Assembly (NCBI GenBank): GCA_051648405.1
Contig: JBOFFC010000146.1
Coordinates: 24,575 to 88,574 of the forward strand
Length of the DNA stretch: 64,000 bases
Direction of reading: 5' to 3'
From: JBOFFC01 sp051648405
GTDB lineage: Bacteria; Planctomycetota; Planctomycetia; Pirellulales; Lacipirellulaceae
Below, piece by piece: positions 35,757 through 45,250 of this stretch. Each line of letters begins with the position of its first letter. Position 1 is the first letter of the stretch. A program made the position numbers and the translations under genes. Under the pieces are notes generated by a model. That model was not told where the DNA came from, searched no databases, and worked only from the letters and a program-made list of their open reading frames with translations.

Positions 35757-36881
35757 ATGGCCGCTACCACATCGCACGGACGCGAAGTGAACGAAACGAC
35801 CGACAACTCGCTGCGCAAGGCCGCCGTGTTCGTGAGGACCCTTGCGCCGGAAGCAGCCGTCGCGCTGCTCTCGCGGCTTTCCACGGAGGAAGCGTCGCGG
35901 CTGCGCGCGGCGATCGCCGCCCTCGGCGACGTCGATGCGGGAGAGCGATCGAGCGTCGCGCACGAGGCCCTGGGTCGATCGACCAAGCGCCTGGAAGTGA
36001 GAACCAGCGGCGTCGAGCTGTTGCTCGGTGGGGATCACGCGGAAACGCTGATCTCTCAACGCGAGGCGCCTCGGCGTCCTGACCCACAGCAGCCCGCAGC
36101 CCCGAGCGACTGGTTCACGGCCCTAAGCGACGCCGACGCCGAGGCGGTTGCAGCGTACCTCCGCAACGAACAACCCCGCGCCGTGGCGCTGGTCCTGTCG
36201 CAGGTCGCCCCGTCGCTAGGCGCCGCGGTGCTCGGCCGCTTCAGCGACGAAGAGCAAGCGACGATCCTCGATCAGTTGGCGACGCTCGGCGACGCCGACC
36301 CCTCGACCGTCAACGTGATCGCCTCGGGACTAGCCGAGTGGGTGCGCGCTCAGCACGTTGCCCGCCGCCGAAAGGGGGACCGACTCGCGAGCGTTCAGGC
36401 GATCCTCGCGGCGGTCCCCGACGAGCAGCGTGAGCGACTCGCCCGCGAGCTCAGCAAGACGCACGCCGGGATGGTCGCGCCCGAACCACCGGCGACGGAG
36501 ACGCGCGGCGCTCTGGAACCCGTCGCCGACGGCCCGAGCGACGTCGAAGCGGTCGAGCCGGCGCCGATCGCCGGCCACCCGACGCTCGCCTACGACGAAC
36601 TCGAGCGGCTCGACGGCCGCGCGATCGCCATGGCCTTGGGGGCCCTCGACCCACGAACGGCCGTGCTGTCGCTCACGGCCGCGAGCGACGGGCTGATGGC
36701 CCGCGTCGAGTCGCGGCTGACGCGACGCGCCGTGCGCGAGCTGCGGCGGCGGATCATGACCCTACACCAGACGAGCCTCGACGAGATCGACCGCGCGCAG
36801 CACGCGCTCGCCGCGGCCGCGTCGCAGATCGTCCACCACCGGCACGCCGCCCGGTTTCCCTCCCGATCTCCCGCAGCCTAG
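35757..36881 (+). CDS. fliG: Divergent flagellar motor switch protein FliG
   Basis: Switch-complex protein of 374 residues that couples the MS ring to torque generation. The N domain (RKAAVFVRTLAPEAAVALLSRL), middle domain (EQPRAVALVLSQV in place of EHPQ..ALVLS) and C domain (FED-like TLAYDELERLDGRAIAMAL ... RRAVRELRRRI) are recognisable in order. A Pro/Glu/Ala-rich linker of about 50 residues (236-280) separates the middle and C domains. Weak conservation of the EHPQ motif and the His/Arg-rich tail are unusual. Placed 18 bases after fliF. Confidence 0.88.
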   Translation: MAATTSHGREVNETTDNSLRKAAVFVRTLAPEAAVALLSRLSTEEASRLRAAIAALGDVDAGERSSVAHEALGRSTKRLEVRTSGVELLLGGDHAETLISQREAPRRPDPQQPAAPSDWFTALSDADAEAVAAYLRNEQPRAVALVLSQVAPSLGAAVLGRFSDEEQATILDQLATLGDADPSTVNVIASGLAEWVRAQHVARRRKGDRLASVQAILAAVPDEQRERLARELSKTHAGMVAPEPPATETRGALEPVADGPSDVEAVEPAPIAGHPTLAYDELERLDGRAIAMALGALDPRTAVLSLTAASDGLMARVESRLTRRAVRELRRRIMTLHQTSLDEIDRAQHALAAAASQIVHHRHAARFPSRSPAA

Positions 36882-36896
36882 AGCCGGGAGAACCCG

Positions 36897-37565
36897 ATGG
36901 CCACGATCATCCGCAAGCACGCGAGCGAGGCGCCGGCCGGCGAAGCGGTCCGTCCCGTGACGTTCGCGTTCCACAACATCGAGGAGCGAGGAGCCGCCTA
37001 CGTCCGCTCGGTGCGCGAGCAGGCGGCCAAGGCGGTCCAGGACGCGAACGCCGAAGCCGAAGCGGTCCGCTCGCGCGCCGAAGCAGCCGGCCGCCGCGCC
37101 GCCGAGGCGGCGATCGGCGAACTACTCGACAACCGTCTCGGAGAGTTGCTCGCGACGCTCCGCCCGGCGCTCGACGGCGTGGTGGCAAAGATCGAGACCG
37201 CCCGGGGCGAATGGCTCGACCACTGGCAGCACGCCACGCTGGACTTGGCCGTCGCGATCGCCGAGCGGATCGTCCGCCGCGAGCTCGAGCGCGAGCCCGA
37301 GCTCACGCTCACCTGGGTCCGCGAAGCGCTCGAGCTGGCGGCGGGATCGAGCGAAGCGTCGATCCTGTTGAACCCACTCGACTACGAGCACCTCAAGAAC
37401 CACGTCGCGCTGCTGGCGACCAGCGTAGCGCGGATCGCGAACCCGACCGTTGCCCCCGACGAGTCGGTCAGTCCCGGCGGGTGCGTCGTCCGCACGAAGC
37501 ACGGGTTGATCGACGCCCGCCTCGAAACGCAGCTCGCTCAACTCGCCGACGAGCTCAACGGATGA
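36897..37565 (+). CDS. fliH: Flagellar export regulator FliH
   Basis: Stalk protein of the export ATPase, 222 residues. A long coiled coil with alanine-rich heptads at about 30-80 (GxxxG-like small-residue repeats) precedes a V/A-type ATPase E-subunit-like domain with DLAVAIAERIVRRELEREPEL. It binds and restrains FliI. The stop overlaps the fliI start (ATGA), so the two are translationally coupled. Confidence 0.9.
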   Translation: MATIIRKHASEAPAGEAVRPVTFAFHNIEERGAAYVRSVREQAAKAVQDANAEAEAVRSRAEAAGRRAAEAAIGELLDNRLGELLATLRPALDGVVAKIETARGEWLDHWQHATLDLAVAIAERIVRRELEREPELTLTWVREALELAAGSSEASILLNPLDYEHLKNHVALLATSVARIANPTVAPDESVSPGGCVVRTKHGLIDARLETQLAQLADELNG

Positions 37566-38941
37566 CTTCCCCCCTCGCCATCGCCGACCCCCGCGAGCGC
37601 GCCACCTTCGTCGCGCGGCTGGCCGCTGCGCAGCCCGCACGGCTGTTGGGGAGCGTCGTCGAGACGACAGGCCTGCTCGCCACCGTCGCCGACTTCCCTG
37701 CGCCGATCGGGTCGCTGGCGCGGATCGAGCTGGCGGGGGACTCGATCGACGCCGAGGTGGTAGGCTTCCGCGGCCGATTGACGATGGTTTCGCCGTTCGG
37801 CAGCTTGCTCGGCGTTCGCCCGGGCGCGCGGGTGCGGCTTGTTCGTTCCACGCGGACGATCCGCGTCGGGCCGGAGCTGCTCGGCCGCGTGGTCGATGCG
37901 CACGGGGAGCCGATCGACGGCCTCCCTCGCCCCACGCTCACCGAGCGGGCGCCGCTTGAGTGTGCTCCCCCGAGGGCGGTCGAGCGGCCGCCGATCGACG
38001 CCGAGCTCACGACCGGCGTCCGCGCGATCGATGGCATGCTCGCCTGCGGTCGCGGCCAACGTTTGGGGATCTTCGCCGGCTCCGGAGTCGGCAAGAGCAC
38101 GCTGCTGGGGATGATGACGCGCTACACGTCGGCCGATGTCGTGGTCGTAGGGCTCGTCGGCGAACGGGGCCGCGAAGTCAACGAGTTTCTGCTGCGCGAC
38201 CTCGGCGCCAAAGGCCTATCTCGGGCCGTGGTCGTCGTGGCGACGAGCGACGAGCCGGCGCTGGTCCGCCTCCAAGCCGCATCGACCGCAACCGCCATCG
38301 CCGAGCACTTCCGCGACCGCGGCCTCGACGTGCTGCTACTCATCGACTCGGTGACGCGCACCGCGCTGGCGAGCCGCGAGCTGGGCCTCGCGGCGGGCGA
38401 ACCGCCAACAACCCGTGGGTTCCCCCCCTCGACGTTCGCGCTGCTGCCACGCCTCGTCGAGCGCGCCGGTCGGTCGAAGCTCGGAAGCATCACCGCCTTC
38501 TACTCGGTCCTCGTCGAGGGGGACGACCCCAACGAGCCGATCGCCGACACGATGCGCGGGTTGCTCGACGGGCACATCTGGCTCAGCCGCAAGCTCGCGG
38601 CCCGCGGCCAGTTCCCGGCGATCGACGTCGGCGACAGCATCAGCCGCCTGATGTCGGAAGTCGCACCCCCCGAGCAGCGCACCGCGGCGCAGATGGTCCG
38701 GCGGCTGATCGCGACGCTCGCTGAGAACGAGGACCTGATCTCGATCGGCGCGTACCGACGCGGGGCGAACCCGGTGATTGACGCGGCGATCGAGTTCCGC
38801 GGCGAGATCGAGGCGTTCCTCCGACAGTCGGTCGATGAGCGCGCCGACCTCAACGCGACACGCAAGCAGCTCACCGCGCTCGCCGATAAGGCCGCGGCGC
38901 GCATCGAACGCCCCACGCCACCGAATCAACTCCAACGCTAA
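37562..38941 (+). CDS. fliI: Flagellum-specific export ATPase FliI
   Basis: F1-beta-like ATPase of 459 residues energising early export steps. Walker A GSGVGKST is at 173-180; DVVVVGLVGERGREVNEF, the DSVTR motif and the ATPase C-terminal helices follow. The start is set at the ATG overlapping the fliH stop; a longer frame from 37211 runs through fliH in another register and is artefactual. Forms a hexamer with FliH and FliJ at the export gate. Confidence 0.95.
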   Translation: MTSPLAIADPRERATFVARLAAAQPARLLGSVVETTGLLATVADFPAPIGSLARIELAGDSIDAEVVGFRGRLTMVSPFGSLLGVRPGARVRLVRSTRTIRVGPELLGRVVDAHGEPIDGLPRPTLTERAPLECAPPRAVERPPIDAELTTGVRAIDGMLACGRGQRLGIFAGSGVGKSTLLGMMTRYTSADVVVVGLVGERGREVNEFLLRDLGAKGLSRAVVVVATSDEPALVRLQAASTATAIAEHFRDRGLDVLLLIDSVTRTALASRELGLAAGEPPTTRGFPPSTFALLPRLVERAGRSKLGSITAFYSVLVEGDDPNEPIADTMRGLLDGHIWLSRKLAARGQFPAIDVGDSISRLMSEVAPPEQRTAAQMVRRLIATLAENEDLISIGAYRRGANPVIDAAIEFRGEIEAFLRQSVDERADLNATRKQLTALADKAAARIERPTPPNQLQR

Positions 38942-38964
38942 CCCCGAAGTCTTGCTGAGCAGCA

Positions 38965-39441
38965 ATGGCCCGTTTCGAGTTCCGCCTGAAGACCGTCGCC
39001 CGCCTCCGAGAGGCTGCTCGCGACGCCGCGCGCCAGCGCGTCGCCGAGGCGAGCCGCGCGCTAGAGCTGCTGCGCGAGCAGCGACGGACTCTCGAAGGCC
39101 AGCTCGACGCGCTCGTCGCGGACCGCCGCCGCGCCACCTGTGGCGAGTCGATGGACGTGCCGCTGATCGCGGCAGCGCAGCGGTACGAGATCGCTGTCCG
39201 GGCGCAGCAGAGCAAGATCGACGAGGACGCGCGGGCCGTCGAGGCCGAGCTCGAACGACGCCGCGAGGCGCTGGTTGCGGCCGAGCGGGATGTCCGCGGG
39301 ATGGAGAAGCTGGAGGACCGGCTCCGCGAGCGGCACGCCGAAGAAGAGCAGCGGCGCGAGGATCGAATCCTCGATGACTTCGCAGTCATGAGGCACAAGC
39401 CTCGATCGGCGCCGACGACGCAAGAAGCGACCGCTCTGTAA
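38965..39441 (+). CDS. fliJ: Flagellar export chaperone FliJ
   Basis: Central stalk of the export ATPase, 158 residues, made almost wholly of antiparallel coiled coil (RFEFRLKTVARLREAARDAARQRVAE at the start; RREALVAAERDVRGMEKLEDR near the end). It resembles the gamma subunit of F-ATPase and opens the gate for proton-driven export. The family is weakly conserved, so the call leans on the helix pattern and position directly after fliI. Confidence 0.85.
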   Translation: MARFEFRLKTVARLREAARDAARQRVAEASRALELLREQRRTLEGQLDALVADRRRATCGESMDVPLIAAAQRYEIAVRAQQSKIDEDARAVEAELERRREALVAAERDVRGMEKLEDRLRERHAEEEQRREDRILDDFAVMRHKPRSAPTTQEATAL

Positions 39442-39453
39442 GGGCTTTAAACG

Positions 39454-40164
39454 ATGCGATTCCTGCTGGCGCTCATCGGCTACTTCGCGACCGCGACGGT
39501 GATCGCGACGTCGTTGCTGGTGGGCTACCTGTGGCGGACCCGCGCGCTCGACGACGAGAAGGTGTTCCGGATCATCGCGTTGGTGCACGACGTCGACCTC
39601 AACCAGCGGACAACCACCGCCGCAGCACAGGAGAAGACCCAGGCGACCGCACTCACGGACGAGCCCTCGACGGCCGAAGCCGACCGACTGCGTGACATCG
39701 CGCTGCTGAACTTCGACGTCAAGCAGAGCTCGCTCGACCAAGGTCGAGGCGAGTTCGGCCACATGCTGCGGCAGCTTGTCGAGGCGCGCGACCGCTTCGA
39801 CGGGATGGCCCGCGAACTGGAAGAGCGGATCCGCCGCGAGAGCGACGCAGCGACGGACGAGAACGTGGCGACCATCGTCCGCGACCTGCGGAGTGTGAAG
39901 GCCGACACGGCAAAAGACCTCCTGTTGCGGATCCTCGAACGCGGGACCGACGAGGAGTCGAAGCGCGAAGCGATGGGGGACGTGGTTCGGGTGATGAGCT
40001 CGCTGCCGGCCAACACGCTCACGGCGATCCTCAAAAAGTTCACTTCCGAAGAAGACAAGGCGAAGCTGCACGCGATCCACCGCGAGATGCTCGCGGGGGG
40101 GCCGAAGAAGCAAGTGCTCGACGACGCGCTGCGGCAGCTTCAGGACCGAAGCGTCGCCGAGTAG
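39454..40164 (+). CDS. MotE-like membrane protein with MgtE-N-like domain
   Basis: 236-residue protein with a signal-anchor at about 6-25, a charged coiled-coil stretch (60-140) and a C-terminal helical domain resembling MgtE intracellular N domains (DLLLRILERGTDEESKREAMGDVVRVM, LPANTLTAILKKF). This arrangement matches MotE-type proteins, found between fliJ and fliK in many bacteria and, in alpha-proteobacteria, acting as a MotC chaperone. Here its job is inferred only. Short gaps of 12 and 33 bases join it to fliJ and fliK. Confidence 0.72.
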   Translation: MRFLLALIGYFATATVIATSLLVGYLWRTRALDDEKVFRIIALVHDVDLNQRTTTAAAQEKTQATALTDEPSTAEADRLRDIALLNFDVKQSSLDQGRGEFGHMLRQLVEARDRFDGMARELEERIRRESDAATDENVATIVRDLRSVKADTAKDLLLRILERGTDEESKREAMGDVVRVMSSLPANTLTAILKKFTSEEDKAKLHAIHREMLAGGPKKQVLDDALRQLQDRSVAE

Positions 40165-40197
40165 CACACCCCAACCCACGCGTCCCACGGACGGGCG

Positions 40198-41760
40198 ATG
40201 AACGAACCACTCCTGCCAACCTCGCTGCTGAGCGTAACGGCGCCGCGCGCGCCGGCGGCCGAACGCCCCGGGTCGGTCGATCCCGAAGCGTTCCAGCGGC
40301 GGCTCGCGTCGGTGTCGGCCGGCAAAGTCGCTACTACCGCCGGCGACGGCGCCGCGGTCGCGAGCGATCGTCAGCGGCCCGACCGCAACGAGTCTCGCAA
40401 GCCGTCGCAGCCCAGCGAGAAGCCCGAACGCGACGCGACGACCAAGCGCGGTGAAGCTGCTATCAAAGGCCCCGAGGCCCCGCAGGGCCGGCGCAACGCC
40501 GATCCCAGCAAGGACTCGGCAATCACCGACGAGGCGTCCGCGCTAAAGGCCGACGACGCCACGGAAGAGCCTGTCGAAGCGTCCGAAGAGGAAGCTGTCG
40601 ATGCCGCTGCGATCGCCGCGGACGCAGCGGCCTCGGCGACGATCGCTGCGCTCGTCCCAACGGCGAGCCCATCGATCGAGCCGATCGGCACCGAGGCGAC
40701 CGTCGAGCCGGTGGTTGGTGCGGTCGCTGCGACCGCCACACCCGCGGCCGACGAGTTGCCGCTGCTCGACAAGTTAAGCGATGTGACGAACCCCGAAGGC
40801 GCCACGGCCGTTGAGGCCGCGGTCGCCGACGCCGATGCGACGAGCGCGGGGACGCCGGCAACGGAGCTCAGCGGCGCCACGGCACAGGCTGTTGAGGCTT
40901 CGAACGCGGCTCCTGTGACGGAAGCGTCGATTGCGCCGGTGGAGCGTCCGGAAAGCGCCGCGAAGGAAGTGAACGCCGAGATCAACGCGTCCGGAGCCGA
41001 AGGCGAACAAGCCGTCACGGAGTCGCCCGGGGACACGACTGGCGACCGGCTCGGCGACAACGAGCGCTCGCAGGAAGAGGCTGCGCAACCCGAGGTCGAG
41101 AGCGACAACGGGACCCCATCGGGGGGATCCGCGACGGTCGGGCCCGAGCGGATCGACACCGACGCGACAGCGTCTCGCGACGCTGGGGCTCCCCCGCCGG
41201 TCGAGCAGTCCCCTACCACCGACGCCTCGAACCGAGCTGCGACCGCCGCGGAACGCCCGGCCCCACGCTCCGACACGCCGTCGGCGTCGCGTTCGGCCGC
41301 CGGAGGTCCGGCAGTCGATCCGGCCCGCTTTGTGACGCGCGTCAGCCGCGCGTTCGAGGCGGCAGCCGACCGCGGCGGCGGCCCGATCCGCCTGCGTCTG
41401 AGCCCCCCCGAGCTCGGGTCGCTCGAGATCCGACTGGAGATCCGCGACGGCGCCATGACCGCGACGGTGGAAGCCGACACACCGGCCGCGCGCCAGGCGC
41501 TGCTTGAGAACCTTCCCGCGCTGCGCGATCGCCTTGCCGAGCAACAGGTCCGTGTCGAGCGCTTCGACGTGAACGTCCGCGACGACGGGCAAGGGGGCGC
41601 GTCCCCAAGGGGGGACGCTCAGCAGCAACAGCGCGACGACAGTCGGCCGACGCGACGCGACGCGACGGCGCCGCAAGGCGCTTCCACCGCCGCCCGCGTC
41701 GCTCCCGCGGCGCCAAGGTCGATGCGCGTCGGCCCCGACCAGATCAACGTCGTCGCCTGA
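40198..41760 (+). CDS. fliK: Flagellar hook-length control protein FliK
   Basis: Molecular ruler and export-specificity switch protein of 520 residues. The conserved C-terminal domain lies near residues 385-470 (PIRLRLSPPELGSLEIRLEI, VEADTPAARQALLENLPALR, RVERFDVNV). The preceding 380 residues are low complexity, rich in Ala, Glu, Thr and Asp, typical of the extended ruler part. It is followed by flgD and flgE, whose products it monitors. The ruler is longer than in E. coli (375 residues total), which may reflect a long hook. Confidence 0.9.
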   Translation: MNEPLLPTSLLSVTAPRAPAAERPGSVDPEAFQRRLASVSAGKVATTAGDGAAVASDRQRPDRNESRKPSQPSEKPERDATTKRGEAAIKGPEAPQGRRNADPSKDSAITDEASALKADDATEEPVEASEEEAVDAAAIAADAAASATIAALVPTASPSIEPIGTEATVEPVVGAVAATATPAADELPLLDKLSDVTNPEGATAVEAAVADADATSAGTPATELSGATAQAVEASNAAPVTEASIAPVERPESAAKEVNAEINASGAEGEQAVTESPGDTTGDRLGDNERSQEEAAQPEVESDNGTPSGGSATVGPERIDTDATASRDAGAPPPVEQSPTTDASNRAATAAERPAPRSDTPSASRSAAGGPAVDPARFVTRVSRAFEAAADRGGGPIRLRLSPPELGSLEIRLEIRDGAMTATVEADTPAARQALLENLPALRDRLAEQQVRVERFDVNVRDDGQGGASPRGDAQQQQRDDSRPTRRDATAPQGASTAARVAPAAPRSMRVGPDQINVVA

Positions 41761-41807
41761 CGCGCGTTCCACTCCAACTCACCAATCCCAACGCCGGGCG
41801 TTCCGCC

Positions 41808-42623
41808 ATGTCCACCGTCACCAGCAGCACTGCGCAGGCCGCATCGACCGCGACAAAGGCGAGCGCGACGAGCACGAACGCCGCCGCGACGACTGCGGCA
41901 AGGAAGAACGACGAGTCCGGGAACAGCATCAAGGACCTCGACCTCGACGTCTTCCTGGAGCTGATGCTGGCCGAGCTGCAGAACCAGGACCCGCTCGACC
42001 CGATGGACAACAACCAACTGTTGCAGCAGATCTCGCAGATCCGCGAGATCAGCGCGAGCGACAAGCTCGCGGGGACGCTCGACTCGGTGCTGCTGGGCCA
42101 AAACGTGGCGACTGCGGCGGGGCTGATCGGCAAAGAGGTCGAGGGGATCACGAACGACGGCCGCCGAGTCAACGGGGAGGTCCGCCAGGTGGCGATCAGC
42201 GACGGCGAACCGATCCTTGACCTGGCGATCGCGACCTCGGCGAGCGCCGGCTCGCAGGAAGGGAAGGTCGCCGAAGGGGAGTACGTCTACGAGGTCGCCT
42301 GGCAGAGCGAAGGGGTCACGTTCAGCGTTCAAGCGGACGTCAACACCGAGAACCTCGGGGAGGACTTTGAGGGCTCGATCCGGCTCGAAAACCTCCCCCC
42401 GACTGACGTGCCGAAGAAGGTCTACCGGACCGACAAGTCGGGCGCCGGCGACCTGAAGCTCGTCGGCACGCTCGCGAGCGGCAAGGCGACCGCGTTCGTC
42501 GACACGCTCGCCGACAAGGAGCTCAACACCGAGAAGCTAACCGGCACGAGGCAACGCCTCGTCTACGCCGACGTCGCGAAGGTGAAGCTGTCGAACGTCG
42601 GCCTCGTGAACTCGGCGAAGTAG
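41808..42623 (+). CDS. flgD: Flagellar hook capping protein FlgD
   Basis: Scaffold needed for hook polymerisation, 271 residues. The N-terminal FLELMLAELQNQDPLDPMDNNQLLQQI is the highly conserved cap signature, preceded by a 40-residue Thr/Ala-rich leader. The middle region EVEGITNDGRRVNGEV and the Ig-like C-terminal region follow the family layout. Followed by a 128-base gap filled with a heptamer array, then flgE. Confidence 0.93.
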   Translation: MSTVTSSTAQAASTATKASATSTNAAATTAARKNDESGNSIKDLDLDVFLELMLAELQNQDPLDPMDNNQLLQQISQIREISASDKLAGTLDSVLLGQNVATAAGLIGKEVEGITNDGRRVNGEVRQVAISDGEPILDLAIATSASAGSQEGKVAEGEYVYEVAWQSEGVTFSVQADVNTENLGEDFEGSIRLENLPPTDVPKKVYRTDKSGAGDLKLVGTLASGKATAFVDTLADKELNTEKLTGTRQRLVYADVAKVKLSNVGLVNSAK

Positions 42624-42630
42624 CGAAGAA

Positions 42631-42735
42631 GGCTCTCGGCTGTTAGCTGTCGGCTGACGGACCGGGCTGCCGCGGCGAAGACCACAACCAATCATCAGTC
42701 AACTGACAGCCGACGGCCGAAGGCCGAAAGCCCCC
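42631..42735. repeat. Heptamer repeat between flgD and flgE, inverted arms
   Basis: Fifteen in-register units start seven bases after the flgD stop: ggctctc, ggctgtt, agctgtc, ggctgac, then less regular ones, then aactgac, agccgac, ggccgaa (twice) and agccccc. The left block (ggctgtc type) is complementary to the right block (agccgac type), so a long imperfect hairpin would form in the operon mRNA between hook-cap and hook genes. Confidence 0.85.
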
Positions 42736-42751
42736 GTGCAAGGAGCCTCCC

Positions 42752-45211
42752 ATGGGCCTTCAATCCGCGATGACGACCGCCCTGACGGGCTTGACCGCGG
42801 CCGAGACGGCGATCGACGTCATCGGCAACAACATCGCGAACTCGAACACGGTCGGCTTCAAGGAGTCGGACGTCATCTTCGCGACGCAGTTCTTGCAGAC
42901 GCAGTCGATCGGCTCGGCGCCGAGCGACACGTCGGGCGGCACCAACCCGCGGCAGATCGGCCTCGGCGTGAAGGTCGCGCAGATCACCCCCAACTTCTCG
43001 CAGGGGACGATCGAGATCAGCTCGAACCCGCTCGACCTGGCGATCCAGGGGGACGGCTTCCTGACCGTGCAGGGCGCCCAGGGGCAGCCGCTGTACACAC
43101 GGAACGGGCAGCTCAACCTGAACTCGCTCAACCAAGTCGTGACCTCGACGGGCAACAAGCTGCTCGGCTACGGGGTGAACGACCGGTACGAGTTACAAAC
43201 CGCGACGACGCGGCCGATCGAGATCCCGCTGGGCTCGCGCCGCGTGGCTCAGGAGACGTCCAACGCGATCTTCGCCGGCGTCCTGAACCCGACGGTCGCC
43301 CCCGGCACGACCCCGTCGATCGCGCAGTCGGAGGTCCTGGGAGACGCCTCGGTCGAGCGCATCGACGACGCCGCGTTCACGTTCGCCACCGACTTCGCGA
43401 TCCGCCCCGCTCCGTCCCCCGGAACAGCGACCGCCACCGGGACCACGGCGACACCGACGCTGACGGCCGGCGTCTACAAGTACCGCGTCGTGCTCGTCGA
43501 TCCGAACGGCCGCGAAACGAGCGCATCGACCGAGTTCAACGCGACAGCGGCGGCGAACACCGACAACGTCACGCTCAGCAGCCTCCCGACCGAGACCGCG
43601 CCGGGTTGGCAGCGGGCGATTTACCGGACGATCGCGGGGGGCAACACGTTCTACCGGATCGGCGCTCCCGCATCCGCCGCAACGCCAGGCCCGGCGGTCG
43701 TTGACACGCTCGCCGACGCGACGCTCGTGACCAATCCCCAGCTAGTGACAACGGCGATCGACAACGGCTCGTACTTGTACCACGTGACCTACTACAACCC
43801 GTCGAACGGTGAAGAGACCCGGCCGTCGGACCCGTTCGGCACCTTGGCTGTGAACGACAACACGAGCTCGATCCGCATCGACCTCTCGGACGTCGCCCCG
43901 CCGACGGACCCCAGCTTCACGCAGATGCGGATCTACCGCAACACGCAGGGGACCACGGACAACTTCCGGCTCGTCGATACTGTCGCCGCGCCCGGCACGG
44001 GGGGATTCGTCGCGAGCTACATCGACCGCAAGCCGAGCTCGGCGATCGCAGCGGCCGCCGCCCTCGACCGCGACGGACCGCGCGTCGGGACCGGGAGCCT
44101 GCTGACCGACGTGGTCGTCCGCAACGGCAGCACATACCGCCCGCTGTTCGCACCCGGCGTGCTGAGCTTCACCGCCGAGCAAGGGGGCGCCGAGCTCGGC
44201 TCGAAGACGCTGACGATCGCCGCCGACACCACGGTGCAGGACCTGCTCGAGTTCATGAACGACGCCCTCGGGCTGCAGCAGACGTCGAACGTGACCGACG
44301 TCCCCCTGCCGATCGGCGGCGGCTCGATCACGATCTCCGACGGCGTGATTTCGGTGCGCAGCAACTACGGCGAGCAGAACGCGATCGACATCCCGCTGAC
44401 CGCGTTCCGCCTGACGCCGACGGGTTCGACGGTGCCGCAGTCGCTCTCCGTCCGGTTCTCCGAGACGCAGGCCGCCAACGGCCCCGGGACGACGTCGGAG
44501 TTCGTGGTGTACGACTCGCTCGGCTCGCCGCTGACGGTGCGGATGACGACCGTCCTCGAGTCCGCGACGAGCAATAGCACCACCTATCGGTGGTACGCCA
44601 CCAGCGCCGACAGCAACCCGGCCCCCCCCGAGCTGACGACCGCCATCGGCAACGGCCTGCTGGTGTTCGACAGCCGCGGCGACCTGTTCAGTTCCCCCAG
44701 TGCGCGGATCAGCCTGTCGCGCGAGCTGACCGCCAGCGAGTCGCCGCTGGAGATCGACCTCGACTTCTCGCAGGTCACGTCGCTGTCGGTGAACAACGCG
44801 GCCGGGGAGCCGACCAGCAACCTGAGCATGACCAGCCAAGACGGCTTCCCCCCGGGGGTGCTTACCGACTACCTGATCACCGAGAGCGGGCTGATCCTCG
44901 GCCAGTTCTCGAACGGCACGCAGCGGACCTTGGGGCAAGTCGTCATGGCGCGGTTCGCCAACAACCAAGGCCTGCGGCAAGTGGGGGACAGCCTGTTCTC
45001 CGCGAGCGTCAACTCGGGAGAGCCGTTCGAGGGGGAGCCGGGCCAGGACGGCCTGGGCTCGCTCACAGCCGGGGCCCGCGAGCTGTCGAACACCGACGTC
45101 GGACAGGACCTGATCGAGATGATCCTCGCCCAGACGCAGTACCAGGCCGGTTCGCGGGTGATCTCGGCGGCGCAGGAACTGCTCGACGAGTTGCTTGCCC
45201 TCCAACGATAG
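42752..45211 (+). CDS. flgE: Flagellar hook protein FlgE, extended
   Basis: Hook subunit, unusually long at 819 residues against about 400 in enterics. The N-terminal axial helix MTTALTGLTAAETAIDVIGNN and TVGFKES turn, the ISSNPLDLAIQGDGF motif (90-103) and the C-terminal axial helix ending AQTQYQAGSRVISAAQELLDEL are intact. Between about 230 and 428 lie two similar fibronectin-like units (YKYRVVLVDPNGRETS and YLYHVTYYNPSNGEETR; RAIYRTIAGG and MRIYRNTQGT). A bacterial flagellin-like or D2/D3 domain expansion on the hook outer surface is inferred. Confidence 0.9.
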   Translation: MGLQSAMTTALTGLTAAETAIDVIGNNIANSNTVGFKESDVIFATQFLQTQSIGSAPSDTSGGTNPRQIGLGVKVAQITPNFSQGTIEISSNPLDLAIQGDGFLTVQGAQGQPLYTRNGQLNLNSLNQVVTSTGNKLLGYGVNDRYELQTATTRPIEIPLGSRRVAQETSNAIFAGVLNPTVAPGTTPSIAQSEVLGDASVERIDDAAFTFATDFAIRPAPSPGTATATGTTATPTLTAGVYKYRVVLVDPNGRETSASTEFNATAAANTDNVTLSSLPTETAPGWQRAIYRTIAGGNTFYRIGAPASAATPGPAVVDTLADATLVTNPQLVTTAIDNGSYLYHVTYYNPSNGEETRPSDPFGTLAVNDNTSSIRIDLSDVAPPTDPSFTQMRIYRNTQGTTDNFRLVDTVAAPGTGGFVASYIDRKPSSAIAAAAALDRDGPRVGTGSLLTDVVVRNGSTYRPLFAPGVLSFTAEQGGAELGSKTLTIAADTTVQDLLEFMNDALGLQQTSNVTDVPLPIGGGSITISDGVISVRSNYGEQNAIDIPLTAFRLTPTGSTVPQSLSVRFSETQAANGPGTTSEFVVYDSLGSPLTVRMTTVLESATSNSTTYRWYATSADSNPAPPELTTAIGNGLLVFDSRGDLFSSPSARISLSRELTASESPLEIDLDFSQVTSLSVNNAAGEPTSNLSMTSQDGFPPGVLTDYLITESGLILGQFSNGTQRTLGQVVMARFANNQGLRQVGDSLFSASVNSGEPFEGEPGQDGLGSLTAGARELSNTDVGQDLIEMILAQTQYQAGSRVISAAQELLDELLALQR

Positions 45212-45250
45212 TCGCGGCCCCGTGAGCACTGGCGTTAGGAGGCGAACGCG

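Noticed and set aside
43742..45229. Minus-strand frame of 495 codons antisense to flgE
   Set aside because: Composition typical of reversed hook-protein codons; the plus strand encodes an intact FlgE.
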